Origin: Mycobacterium sp. 4858
Lineage (GTDB): Bacteria; Actinomycetota; Actinomycetes; Mycobacteriales; Mycobacteriaceae
Direction of reading: 5' to 3'
DNA length: 64,000 nucleotides
NCBI RefSeq assembly: GCF_900240975.1
Contig: NZ_LT968775.1
Span: forward strand, 248,001-312,000
Of the stretch, positions 47,927-55,190 are shown piece after piece. Both the position numbers and the translations under genes were made by a program. The notes under the pieces were generated by a model. It saw nothing but the letters and a program-made list of their open reading frames with translations. It made no database searches and was not told the DNA's origin. The stretch's first letter is position 1, and every line of letters begins with the position of its first letter.

Positions 47927-48487
47927 TCAGGTGTGGACGACCCAGCCCGCCTCGGTGTAGGGAGCGGGTTGCGAGGGATCGTTGATCGTGATGTACAGGT
48001 CGCCCGCCCTCGACATCGCGAAGCCGACGAATCCATGTGCGGACTGCCCGTCGTGCAGGCCGCCCGATTGCAGCGGGGGCATCTTGTCGAGCCGTTGGTA
48101 GTCCACCGCAAGCGTTGCCGGCTGGGGCGCATCGGCGGGATGGGTCAACGGCTGATTGCCGCCGCCGTATCCGGCGAAGAGGTAATTGCGGTCGAATTGG
48201 AAGAACCGGTGGGACGTCGCGGTGATAGTCACTTCCACCACGTTGCACCCTGAGCCGGACGTCGGATCCGCAAAATGAGAGGCGCACCCCGGCGGTAACC
48301 ACGTTGCACTGTTGACAGTGATGTCGGCGGTCGCGCCGCCAGCCGCCCGCGCATGCACGGGCGCGCCCAACTGCCCGATAGGAAACGGTGGATTCTCGGG
48401 CGTGGGGTCAGCCGAAGCGACGGGCCACGGGCAGGCGGCGATCGCCGCGGCAACCGCGGGTGCGGCAATTCTAGATTCCGCGCGCAC
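47927..48487 (-). CDS. Secreted protein of unknown function, 186 aa
   Basis: From GTG 48487: a signal peptide (MRAESRIAAPAVAAAIAACPWPVASA, cleavage near ASA-DP) followed by about 160 residues with a beta-rich pattern. These include ADITVNSATWLPPGC, CNVVEVTITATSHRFFQFDRNYLFAGYGG, and SAHGFVGFAMSRAGDLYITIND. Two Cys flank the first strand pair. The layout recalls Ig-like exported mycobacterial antigens with DUF4352-type folds, but I cannot assign a family. It ends 15 bases from the convergent serine hydrolase stop. Confidence 0.68.
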   Translation of the reverse strand: MRAESRIAAPAVAAAIAACPWPVASADPTPENPPFPIGQLGAPVHARAAGGATADITVNSATWLPPGCASHFADPTSGSGCNVVEVTITATSHRFFQFDRNYLFAGYGGGNQPLTHPADAPQPATLAVDYQRLDKMPPLQSGGLHDGQSAHGFVGFAMSRAGDLYITINDPSQPAPYTEAGWVVHT

Positions 48488-48629
48488 CCCACGAGGTTAC
48501 CCGCATCACTGCCGCACCAAAAAGCATCTGACCAGTTGGCCGGGCCGCCCGTTCGTCTTCGGGGGCCGGCCCGAACGCTCAACTCCCTTTAGGGAAGTGT
48601 CAAGGTAACCGCACCACATCACGCCGTGG

Positions 48630-49403
48630 TCATTCGACGAGGTCATCCTCAGGAGGTCGCACACCGCCGTTGCTGAAGGCCGGCAGCAGCTGTGTGAAGG
48701 CCGGCAGGAGATCTGTCGGGTCTCCCTGCCAGGGCAGCGCGAACAGTTGCCGGATGCTGCGTCGGCCGCCGAAGGCGCGCAGCGCCTCGAAATCCGAGAC
48801 GTCGAGGGCGACTTCGCCGCGCGCCGTATGCGACGCACCGAGCTGTACGGATCCGGTCGTGGGGGTGATCAACCGCAGCACCGGCAATCCCGCTTGCCGA
48901 ATGAATTGGTCGCCCATGGTCGTCACGAACCCCAGTGCTACTTCGAACGTGAGATCGCCTGTGCGAGAGCCTGGTTCGCTCAAGGCGCCACGAATGTCGT
49001 GCTCGTGGGTGAGGGTGTCGAAGACCAGCTGGCATGCGGATGCTTGGGGGGCCAGAGCGAGCGTTGCCGTCACCGCCTCGATCATCTGCTCCCACAGGTC
49101 CAGTAACTCGTCGACGCTGTGTCCGTCGAGGCGGTCGATCTGCGCCTGAGTCCAGGAGTTCGCGCCCTTGGCCTTCGCGTTGAGTGAAACGACGTCCGCC
49201 GCAACGCCGGCCAGGTGAGCCACCGTCTGGCGGATCGTCCAGGCAGGACAAGCCGGCACCGCCAGTTCGGCGACCTCGGCACGGCCGCGTAGCAGCTCAT
49301 CGACACGCCCGTAGACGAGGCGGTAGGCCGCCGCCGCGTCTGAATGCGGCAACAACCGGGGCGGTCGCGGATCGCGGTCGTCCTCGATTTCGCTGTCAGC
49401 CAT
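48630..49403 (-). CDS. Maleylpyruvate isomerase/DinB-like mycothiol-dependent enzyme
   Basis: 257 residues with an N-terminal DinB/MDMPI four-helix bundle. Metal-ligand candidates are the His in TVAHLAGVAADV and the HEHD of DTLTHEHDIRGAL. A C-terminal SCP2-like portion (RGEVALDVSDFEALRAFGGRRSI) completes the mycothiol-dependent maleylpyruvate isomerase architecture. ATG 49403 has GAGGA 8 bases upstream. It overlaps the end of the FAD-oxidoreductase gene by 8 bases, so the two are one operon and may act on one substrate. Confidence 0.85.
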   Translation of the reverse strand: MADSEIEDDRDPRPPRLLPHSDAAAAYRLVYGRVDELLRGRAEVAELAVPACPAWTIRQTVAHLAGVAADVVSLNAKAKGANSWTQAQIDRLDGHSVDELLDLWEQMIEAVTATLALAPQASACQLVFDTLTHEHDIRGALSEPGSRTGDLTFEVALGFVTTMGDQFIRQAGLPVLRLITPTTGSVQLGASHTARGEVALDVSDFEALRAFGGRRSIRQLFALPWQGDPTDLLPAFTQLLPAFSNGGVRPPEDDLVE

Positions 49404-50871
49404 GCTGTTGTCCTCGGTAAAGCAACGCGCCGGGCGACCGGTCGACATCGGTCGGCGCCCTACTCGCCCTGTTGCGGGTCCGCACGAACAGATGCCGAAG
49501 GTTTGCGGCGAGGACGTGGGGCAGCAGTGCGGGGTCGGTCAGCCGGGACGGCTGATCGACCAGGTGGGCGACGCGGAGTAGGCGTTCGGCCACCGCGATG
49601 TCGTAGCCGGCGGCGATCAACATCGCGTTGACCATCGCCGCGAGCGGCCTCTGGCGCAGCGAGCGCTTCCCGGCACGAGACGGGACCCGGTCGTTAGCTT
49701 GGTTGCGGGCCCACGTGGGACCGATATCGGCGGCAGCGGCGTCAAAGAACCGCTTGGCCAAATCCCGATCGCCACCCCGTAGACGCCCGCGCAGTGCCAG
49801 TGCTTGCAGCGCCGCCATCGTCATGCCTTGGCCATAGACGGGGTTCAGACTGCACAGCGCATCGCCCGTCACCAACAAGCCGCGAGGGAACTTCGGCATC
49901 CGGTCGTAGCGGCGCCACACCGAGGCCGGGTTGCGGTAGGTGGCGATCTCCCCAACGGGTTCGGCGCGGTGCAGCCCGTCGGCGATCGACCTCGGCAGGG
50001 CCTCGGCGGCCACGGCGAGCATTGTCGCGAAATCGGTTGGCGCACCGCCCTGGTCGTCGGGCCGGCCGACGGCCAGCATCCAGGTGTCGTGCTCACACGC
50101 CATGAGCAATGCCCCAGGCCGATCGACCCCCTGATTGACCGCGACCAGTTGCTCAACGATGCGGCCGTGGGGGATGCGCAGCCGTTGACTGGAATAGCCG
50201 AGGGCGGTGGTCGACCGTTTCTCCGGCGGCCGGCCATACCCCAGTCGCTCTAAGAATGCGGGGGTGCGCGCGGCGCGGCCCATCGCATCGATCACCAGGT
50301 CGGCATTCAGGGTGGTTGCTAACCCGTTGTCGCGGTTGACGATCCGCGCCCCGGTGACGGCATCTGCGACGGCAATCGGTTCGACGATGTCGTGTCGGTC
50401 GGTAATCGTCACGTTGGGCAGGGCGCCGACCCGACGGCGCACGTGGAGCTCCACGAACGGTCGGCTGGCCAGGCACAATGTCAGCGCCGCGGGATCGGCC
50501 AGCCTGCCCGAGCGCTTCAACTCGCAACGGCCCGTCCGCGCATAGATCCGCGACAAGTCGCCGTCCTTCACGACCACGGCTCCGGCGGCACCCATCTCGT
50601 CGAGCAGCCCGGGGAAGAGTTCGGCCAGCACCCGCGTGCCGCCGCCCAAGAAGTTGTGGAGGTGCCGATCCTGCGGCACACCCTTGCGCCCGCAGGGATC
50701 GTTGGCCAGCGCGTCCCGTTCCACGACGGTCACCGAATCGTAGAACTCCGAAAGAACCCGCGCCGCAAGCAAGCCCGCGATGCCCGCGCCCAATACGACG
50801 GCGTGTTCACCGAGCCGACTCGCGGGTCGCTCCTGTTGATCCGCGCCAACCCACGGTTTCGTCGACCTCAT
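49396..50871 (-). CDS. FAD-dependent monooxygenase/oxidoreductase
   Basis: 491 residues. N-terminal dinucleotide-binding motif VVLGAGIAGLLAARVLSEF with VVERDAL at the end of beta-2, a central RPFVELHVRRRV stretch, and the second FAD motif LLVTGDALCSLNPVYGQGMTMAALQALAL. This places it among PHBH-like or geranylgeranyl-reductase-like monooxygenases, including polyether epoxidases. The C-terminal 100 residues are helical and variable. ATG 50871 (MRSTKPWVGADQQ). Substrate not predictable. Upstream lies an AT-rich region with phased TAAGA repeats. Confidence 0.82.
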   Translation of the reverse strand: MRSTKPWVGADQQERPASRLGEHAVVLGAGIAGLLAARVLSEFYDSVTVVERDALANDPCGRKGVPQDRHLHNFLGGGTRVLAELFPGLLDEMGAAGAVVVKDGDLSRIYARTGRCELKRSGRLADPAALTLCLASRPFVELHVRRRVGALPNVTITDRHDIVEPIAVADAVTGARIVNRDNGLATTLNADLVIDAMGRAARTPAFLERLGYGRPPEKRSTTALGYSSQRLRIPHGRIVEQLVAVNQGVDRPGALLMACEHDTWMLAVGRPDDQGGAPTDFATMLAVAAEALPRSIADGLHRAEPVGEIATYRNPASVWRRYDRMPKFPRGLLVTGDALCSLNPVYGQGMTMAALQALALRGRLRGGDRDLAKRFFDAAAADIGPTWARNQANDRVPSRAGKRSLRQRPLAAMVNAMLIAAGYDIAVAERLLRVAHLVDQPSRLTDPALLPHVLAANLRHLFVRTRNRASRAPTDVDRSPGALLYRGQQHG

Positions 50872-50894
50872 GACGGGCGACAGTACACCAAAAA

Positions 50895-50930
50895 TAAGAA
50901 AAGTAAGAGATATCTAAGATATCCGTAAGA
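50895..50930. promoter_or_regulatory. Phased TAAGA repeats upstream of the FAD-oxidoreductase operon
   Basis: TAAGA (TCTTA on the gene's strand) occurs at 50895, 50904, 50915 and 50926, spaced 9, 11 and 11 bp, within a strikingly AT-rich island 24-60 bases upstream of the start. Two GATATC sites 3 bases apart (50909-50923) lie inside it. Direct repeats at one helical turn are the type of site bound by SARP and some response-regulator activators. Confidence 0.45.
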
Positions 50931-51021
50931 TGGAGGGTACGCGGGAAGGGGCGGGTTAACGCGGACTGTGCGATTCACGCTGACTTCGTCGTCGTCAGCG
51001 AGCTGTTCGGGAATGGACGCG

Positions 51022-51750
51022 TCAGATCCGTTCAGCTGTCAGTTGCCAGATCGGCAGCAGAAGTCGCCCCGCATCATCGACCTCAAGGTGACTGAGGTCC
51101 ATCGCCGAAGAGTCCCTCTCGAGGAGGCTGCGGACCTTTTCCTTGGTAAAGGTGGTGGCGTAGCCGCGGCGCTGTAGCCGGTGGATCATCCAACCGTTGC
51201 TGAAAGATTCGCGCAGGTGGGCCTCGGTGCTCCGATAGGCCGGGATTTCCGCGGGAAGCATGTCCGAGAAGCACAGCAAATGCAGGCGTGCTCCGCGTTC
51301 GCAGATCCCGTGCAGCGCGGATATGTAGCTGCGCTGCGCCTCTGCGTCCAGACAGTGCAATAGCGCGCTATCCACAGCCGTGCGGAACGGGCCTTCGACG
51401 CCCTCCATCGTGGTCGCATCGGCCACGACGAACTCGACTTGCAAGCCGCGTTCGTGCGCCTTAGTCCGGTTGTCTTCGATCGCGCATGAGGACGCGTCGA
51501 CCCCGGTGACCTGGTAGCCGCATTCGGCGAAGAACAGCGCGTTTTCCCCGAGGCCACACCCGGCGTCCAGCACGGGGCCGGTGATCTCGCCGGCCTGCGC
51601 GAGCTCGACGATGATCGGCTGCGGCGCCCCAATGTCCCACGGAATAACGTCGAGACTCGTGCCGACCTCGCCCGGCGATGTCTTTCCCTCCCGGTACAGC
51701 TCGTCGTAGTCGTGTGGCTGCAGAAGCTTCAGGTCTTGCTGTCCTGCCAT
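51022..51750 (-). CDS. Class I SAM-dependent methyltransferase
   Basis: 242 residues. Motif I is GPVLDAGCGLGENALFFAECG and the acidic loop after beta-2 is VTGVDASSCAIE; VEFVVADATTM and FRTAVDSALLHCLD (motifs II-III) follow. The N-terminal HDYDELYREGKTSPGEVGTSLDVIPWDIG resembles small-molecule methyltransferases of the tellurite/thiol (TehB, thiopurine) group. Start ATG 51750 (MAGQQDLKLLQPHDYDEL). Stands alone, same strand as its neighbours but with gaps of 150 and 404 bases. Confidence 0.85.
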   Translation of the reverse strand: MAGQQDLKLLQPHDYDELYREGKTSPGEVGTSLDVIPWDIGAPQPIIVELAQAGEITGPVLDAGCGLGENALFFAECGYQVTGVDASSCAIEDNRTKAHERGLQVEFVVADATTMEGVEGPFRTAVDSALLHCLDAEAQRSYISALHGICERGARLHLLCFSDMLPAEIPAYRSTEAHLRESFSNGWMIHRLQRRGYATTFTKEKVRSLLERDSSAMDLSHLEVDDAGRLLLPIWQLTAERI

Positions 51751-52154
51751 GAGTGGGTCACCTTCCACGGAAGCTCTTTTTGACGTCTTCGCTGCCCCGC
51801 AAATCTAGGGGGCGGGACTGGAGCCTTCCTTGACTGGGAATGGATCCCCAGCTCGGTGCTGATCGGATGGGGTTACATGCGGCAGCGGCGACGTTTCGAC
51901 CCGCCTCGGGCATCGGTAGCGCACGCCCGGTCCGCAAACAGATCATTCACGCTCGAGCGCCTGGCCGCTGGCGGCGATGAACAGCACTTAGACCCTCGCG
52001 GCGGAGCCGCGACGACACAACATCGGGGAAGTCGGTGTCAATCACGAGGCGGCGGGAAATCTACGCTGGGCTCAAGCTCCTCATCCATCACCGTCCGAGC
52101 GATGGGCTGCTTCCACCAGCTGTGCGCGCGACGGGGCGTGGCCCTCTTTGCGGT
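51751..52154. other. Intergenic, no gene recognised
   Basis: 404 bases between the methyltransferase start and the DUF1772 stop. Open frames here lack family features or good ribosome-binding sites. A TTTTT run at 51777-51781 near the methyltransferase start may belong to its promoter. Confidence 0.4.
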
Positions 52155-52619
52155 TCAGCGGACGATGATGACCGCCAGGAGACCGCCCAGTGCAATGGTC
52201 TGCAGAGCAGCTCGAAGCCAGATGACGCGGTCCCAGCGTCGCTGAAGCTCTTTGGTGTCTGCCGGGACGGTATGGCTAGCTGCGGCCGAGCGGAGCCTCT
52301 TGTTGATGGGCGCGCTGATACGCAAATAGATGGCGAGCCAGGCCAGCAGTCCGATCAGGGCGGTCGCTGCCCCGACGCGGGCCGGGACGCCGTCGCTGAT
52401 GGCGATGGCGAGTCCTGCAGCCAGGATCGATACCACCCCAGGTATAGGCAGGCGGCGGTCCCCATATTCGTGGACTCGGCCGATCAAGTCCGCGATGGAG
52501 GCATCGGCGGCGCCGCTTGCGGCCGGCCGCACGATGAGTGCGCAAAACAGGTCGGTGCCGTAGATGATTCCTAGGCTGAGCACGCCGACGACGGCGATAG
52601 CGATGGCAACGGTGTTCAT
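52155..52619 (-). CDS. DUF1772 membrane protein
   Basis: 154 residues with four hydrophobic helices: N-terminal TVAIAIAVVGVLSLGIIYGTDLFCALIV, two central ones around VVSILAAGLAIAIS and ALIGLLAWLAIYL, and C-terminal ALQTIALGGLLAVIIV. LQRRWDRVIWLRA before the last helix is typical of DUF1772. Function unknown. It lies 36 bases downstream of the TetR gene on the same strand and is probably its regulatory target. Confidence 0.8.
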   Translation of the reverse strand: MNTVAIAIAVVGVLSLGIIYGTDLFCALIVRPAASGAADASIADLIGRVHEYGDRRLPIPGVVSILAAGLAIAISDGVPARVGAATALIGLLAWLAIYLRISAPINKRLRSAAASHTVPADTKELQRRWDRVIWLRAALQTIALGGLLAVIIVR

Positions 52620-52655
52620 GGTGGCGAGGTCGTTCCTTCCAGGAGGTCGGACGGG

Positions 52656-53363
52656 CTACGCCCGGGCTGTTTCGGGCCCGGGCAGGGCGCGGGTGAGGCA
52701 GTCGGTCAGTGCGTCCTCGAACAGCGCATGAAGTTCACTGGCATCGACATCGACACGGCCGACGACGAGGAGCGCAATCAGCCCGTGCGCGGTCGCCCAC
52801 AGCTGCAATACGTGCTGCTCGGCACGGGTGTCACCGGCGGCGCTGAGCAGTTCGCTCATGATGTTGCCGATAGCCTGCCCTTCAGTCCAGGCGTCGGTGG
52901 CGGGCACCCGCACGCCGCCCAGGCCGTACATCAGCTGATAGAGGTCGGGGTCGGTCAGGGCGAAATCGAGGTAGGCATGGCCCGCACGCCGCACTCTTGC
53001 AGCCGCCGCGCTCGACGCGTCAGTGCTCGACACGTGGGTGGTGGAGCCGCTGTCAGAATCCGGCTCCGTCTGCTGACTCGCGGTGGCCATGGCCTCCCGG
53101 AGCCGGGCGAACGCTTCGCGCACCAGGGTACGGAGGATGTCGTCGCGGCCGGTGAAGTAGCGATAGGCAAAGTTCGCGGAGTACTCGATTTCGCCGGCGA
53201 GCCGACGCATGGTGACTGCGTCCCACCCGTCGCGGCGGGCCACATCCAGGGCCGCGGACAGGATCGTCGCCCGCGCGGCGGCTCGCTCCCGGTCTCTCCG
53301 TCGCTGGGCCGGTGTCAGCGTAGGTGGGGCCGGGGGAGGCGTGTCCTGTTCGCGAAGCGTCAT
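52656..53363 (-). CDS. TetR family regulator
   Basis: 235 residues. The helix-turn-helix is ATILSAALDVARRDGWDAVTMRRLAGEIEYSANFAYRYFTGRDDILRTLV at about residues 32-80; the C-terminal domain is of the TetR_C_33/WHG type (AYLDFALTDPDLYQLMYGLGG). A Ser/Thr/Asp-rich linker (residues about 100-117) interrupts the ligand domain. It is co-directional with DUF1772 and divergent from the NAD-reductase gene, the usual layout for a repressor controlling both. Confidence 0.87.
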   Translation of the reverse strand: MTLREQDTPPPAPPTLTPAQRRRDRERAAARATILSAALDVARRDGWDAVTMRRLAGEIEYSANFAYRYFTGRDDILRTLVREAFARLREAMATASQQTEPDSDSGSTTHVSSTDASSAAAARVRRAGHAYLDFALTDPDLYQLMYGLGGVRVPATDAWTEGQAIGNIMSELLSAAGDTRAEQHVLQLWATAHGLIALLVVGRVDVDASELHALFEDALTDCLTRALPGPETARA

Positions 53364-53726
53364 TGTTCACCACCCTCCTCGGCGACGAAGCTGTCAATCG
53401 CGTCCGGATTGTGGCCGTTGACCGTCTTCGCGGAATGTTCCGTGGTGCTGGTGCTCATGACTCCACCCTCGTACTACTTACGGCTTACTCACACCGTAAT
53501 AATTGTGTACTGTGTAACCTGTACAGTCAAGCAGGTCGGAGGCGCGGCCGCGTGTTCCGGCCGTGTGCTTCCACGATGCGCCCCGAACTGGAGGAGGCGC
53601 TTCCGGTCACAGACCGCCGTGCCCGCCGAATTGATGACGCTATCCGGCGCAACGGCAAGGCCGCGCCACCGTACCTGGCCCCGCGAGCGATCCTGATTGC
53701 GAATCGAGAGTGAAGGGACAATGTCC
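53364..53726. promoter_or_regulatory. Divergent regulatory region between TetR and NAD-reductase genes
   Basis: No gene recognised in these 363 bases. The AT-rich core holds TGTAC-N10-GTACA at 53506-53525 with an overlapping ACTGT/ACAGT pair, a plausible operator for the adjacent TetR protein. The reductase start is preceded by GAAGGGA at 53712-53718. Confidence 0.4.
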
Positions 53727-54599
53727 ATGCATGTACTAGTAACTGGCGTCACGGGAACGATCGGCGGCGCGGTGGCCCGCGCTCTCACCCAACGCGGCCA
53801 TACCGTCACCGGTACGGTCCGCGACGAAAGCAGTCGCGCGGGGGTGCCAGATGGCGTCGAGGTGGTTGTGGCCGACCTTTTCGAGACCGATGGGTTGTCC
53901 CACCTCGCGCAGCGCATGGACGGCGCGGTGCACGCGGCCTCCAGCAATGATGAGCGGGCTGCTGAACTGGATCAGCGTGTGGTAGCTGCCCTGGTCGCAG
54001 CCTTCGCCGGCACCGACAAGCCGTTCGTCTACACCAGCGGCCTCTGGCTCCATGGCAACGTCGGATCGGCTCCGTTGACCGAGGACTCACCGCTCGCACC
54101 ACCGATGGTCGTCGCTTGGCGGCCTGCGATAGAACAGATGTTGCTCGAGGCCGCCGGCCAGGGCCTGCGCACCATTCGGATCCGCCCCGGGCTGGTCTAT
54201 GGCGGCAGGCGCGGCTACGTGCCCATGCTGTTGGCTCCGGAAGGGAGCGGTGAGGACAGGGTCGTTCGTCACTTTGGCGACGGCTCCAACCGGTGGGCCG
54301 TCGTGCACGCCGACGACCTCGGTGATCTCTACGCGTTGGCGGTCGAGTCAGCGCCGGCGGGGTCGGTCTATCTGGCTGCCAGCGACGAGTCGGTGCGCAT
54401 GAAGGATGCGGCGAAAGTCATGGCCGATCGCCATTCCGCCCAGGTGCAGGCATGGGATCCGGCGGACGCTGAGCGGTATTGGAATGTGATGGTTGAAGCG
54501 CTCATGTTGGATCAAGTCGCTACTCACGCTCACGCCCGCGGCGAGCTGGGCTGGCAACCGCACCGGCCGGGCCTCCTAGAAGAGCTGGCCGCCGGATAG
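53727..54599 (+). CDS. NAD(P)-binding extended SDR / epimerase-like protein
   Basis: About 290 residues. N-terminal Rossmann motif MHVLVTGVTGTIGGAVARAL (TGxxGxxG), then VVADLFETDG, VYTSGLWLHG and RIRPGLVYGGRRG. The expected YxxxK is not clear (VVAWRPAIEQMLL takes its place), so it is an atypical extended SDR, closer to NmrA or reductase-like regulators. I chose ATG 53727 because AAGGG lies 9 bases upstream; ATG 53721, only 3 bases from it, is the alternative. Divergent from the TetR gene and probably repressed by it. Confidence 0.83.
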   Translation: MHVLVTGVTGTIGGAVARALTQRGHTVTGTVRDESSRAGVPDGVEVVVADLFETDGLSHLAQRMDGAVHAASSNDERAAELDQRVVAALVAAFAGTDKPFVYTSGLWLHGNVGSAPLTEDSPLAPPMVVAWRPAIEQMLLEAAGQGLRTIRIRPGLVYGGRRGYVPMLLAPEGSGEDRVVRHFGDGSNRWAVVHADDLGDLYALAVESAPAGSVYLAASDESVRMKDAAKVMADRHSAQVQAWDPADAERYWNVMVEALMLDQVATHAHARGELGWQPHRPGLLEELAAG

Positions 54600-55136
54600 G
54601 CGATATCGACGGAGTTGGCGACGAGGGACGGTGGAGGAGGTAGACGCCGTCTCGAACCCCCGTCCTCACGCACGGATCGGGTGACGTGGTTCGCGAGGTT
54701 GCGGCTACGCCGATCAACGAAATAGCCGATCCGAGTGCTCCTCAGCAAGCGCCGAGGACGGGCGCGCCGTCCAGTTCGCTGGGCTGGCCGCGCAGCCTAT
54801 GACGACTGTGAACCAAATAGTCGCGGCGTTGTTGCACGGTCCCTTGCCGTGCAGCCCATGACCACAGCGAACCTGATTCGCCAGGCGCCAATCCCGCTGT
54901 CGCCGAAGGACTTCCGCGAATCCGTGAACGGCGCCTAGGCGACGCGTTCACCACCCGGTCGGCATCTCGCCAAAGCGGCCTCACAGTCTAATAAACACAT
55001 CGTTGCGCCGAGTTGAAATCCTTCGTTTCTGGCCTTCCTGGTAGCCCGACCAGTCCTAAGACCCCCCATAATGTTTACAACGTCCCTTTATGGTGACGTT
55101 GTAACCGAAATTTCCGGTGACATTGTCACCGAATCC
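54600..55136. other. Left border of the biosynthetic island; short repeats, no clear gene
   Basis: These 537 bases contain two similar segments, GCAGCCTATGACGACTGTG (from 54793) and GCAGCCCATGACCACAGCG (from 54852). Each begins a tiny frame (MTTVNQIVAALLHGPL; MTTANLIRQAPIPLSP), the first stopping inside the second start. A 7-bp inverted repeat TGCACGG/CCGTGCA lies between them at 54833-54853. From about 54990 the sequence becomes AT-richer, ending in the SARP operators. No transposase or integrase remnant is visible. Confidence 0.35.
55092..55130. promoter_or_regulatory. Twin palindromic operators upstream of the SARP gene
   Basis: GGTGACGTTGTAACC at 55092-55106 (imperfect) and GGTGACATTGTCACC at 55116-55130 (perfect 7-bp arms, 1-bp centre) are 24 bp apart and in the same phase; both are followed by GAA. 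They lie 26-90 bases upstream of the SARP starts and may bind a dimeric repressor or the SARP itself. Confidence 0.6.
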
Positions 55137-55190
55137 GAGAGGGGGACATCCGGGTATGGAGCTGAGAGGGGGACATCCGGGTATGGAGCT
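55137..55190 (+). repeat. Perfect 27-bp tandem duplication of the SARP ribosome-binding site and start codon
   Basis: 55137-55163 and 55164-55190 are identical. Each contains GAGAGGGGGACATCCGGGT followed by ATGGAGCT, so the gene has two complete translation-initiation signals in the same frame, at ATG 55156 and ATG 55183, adding nine residues if the first is used. Confidence 0.95.

Noticed and set aside
54600..55136. Insertion sequence or integrase at the island border
   Set aside because: No transposase-like protein, terminal inverted repeats or target duplication could be seen; the tRNA genes at 17.7 and 24.0 kb are too far away to be attachment sites for this island.
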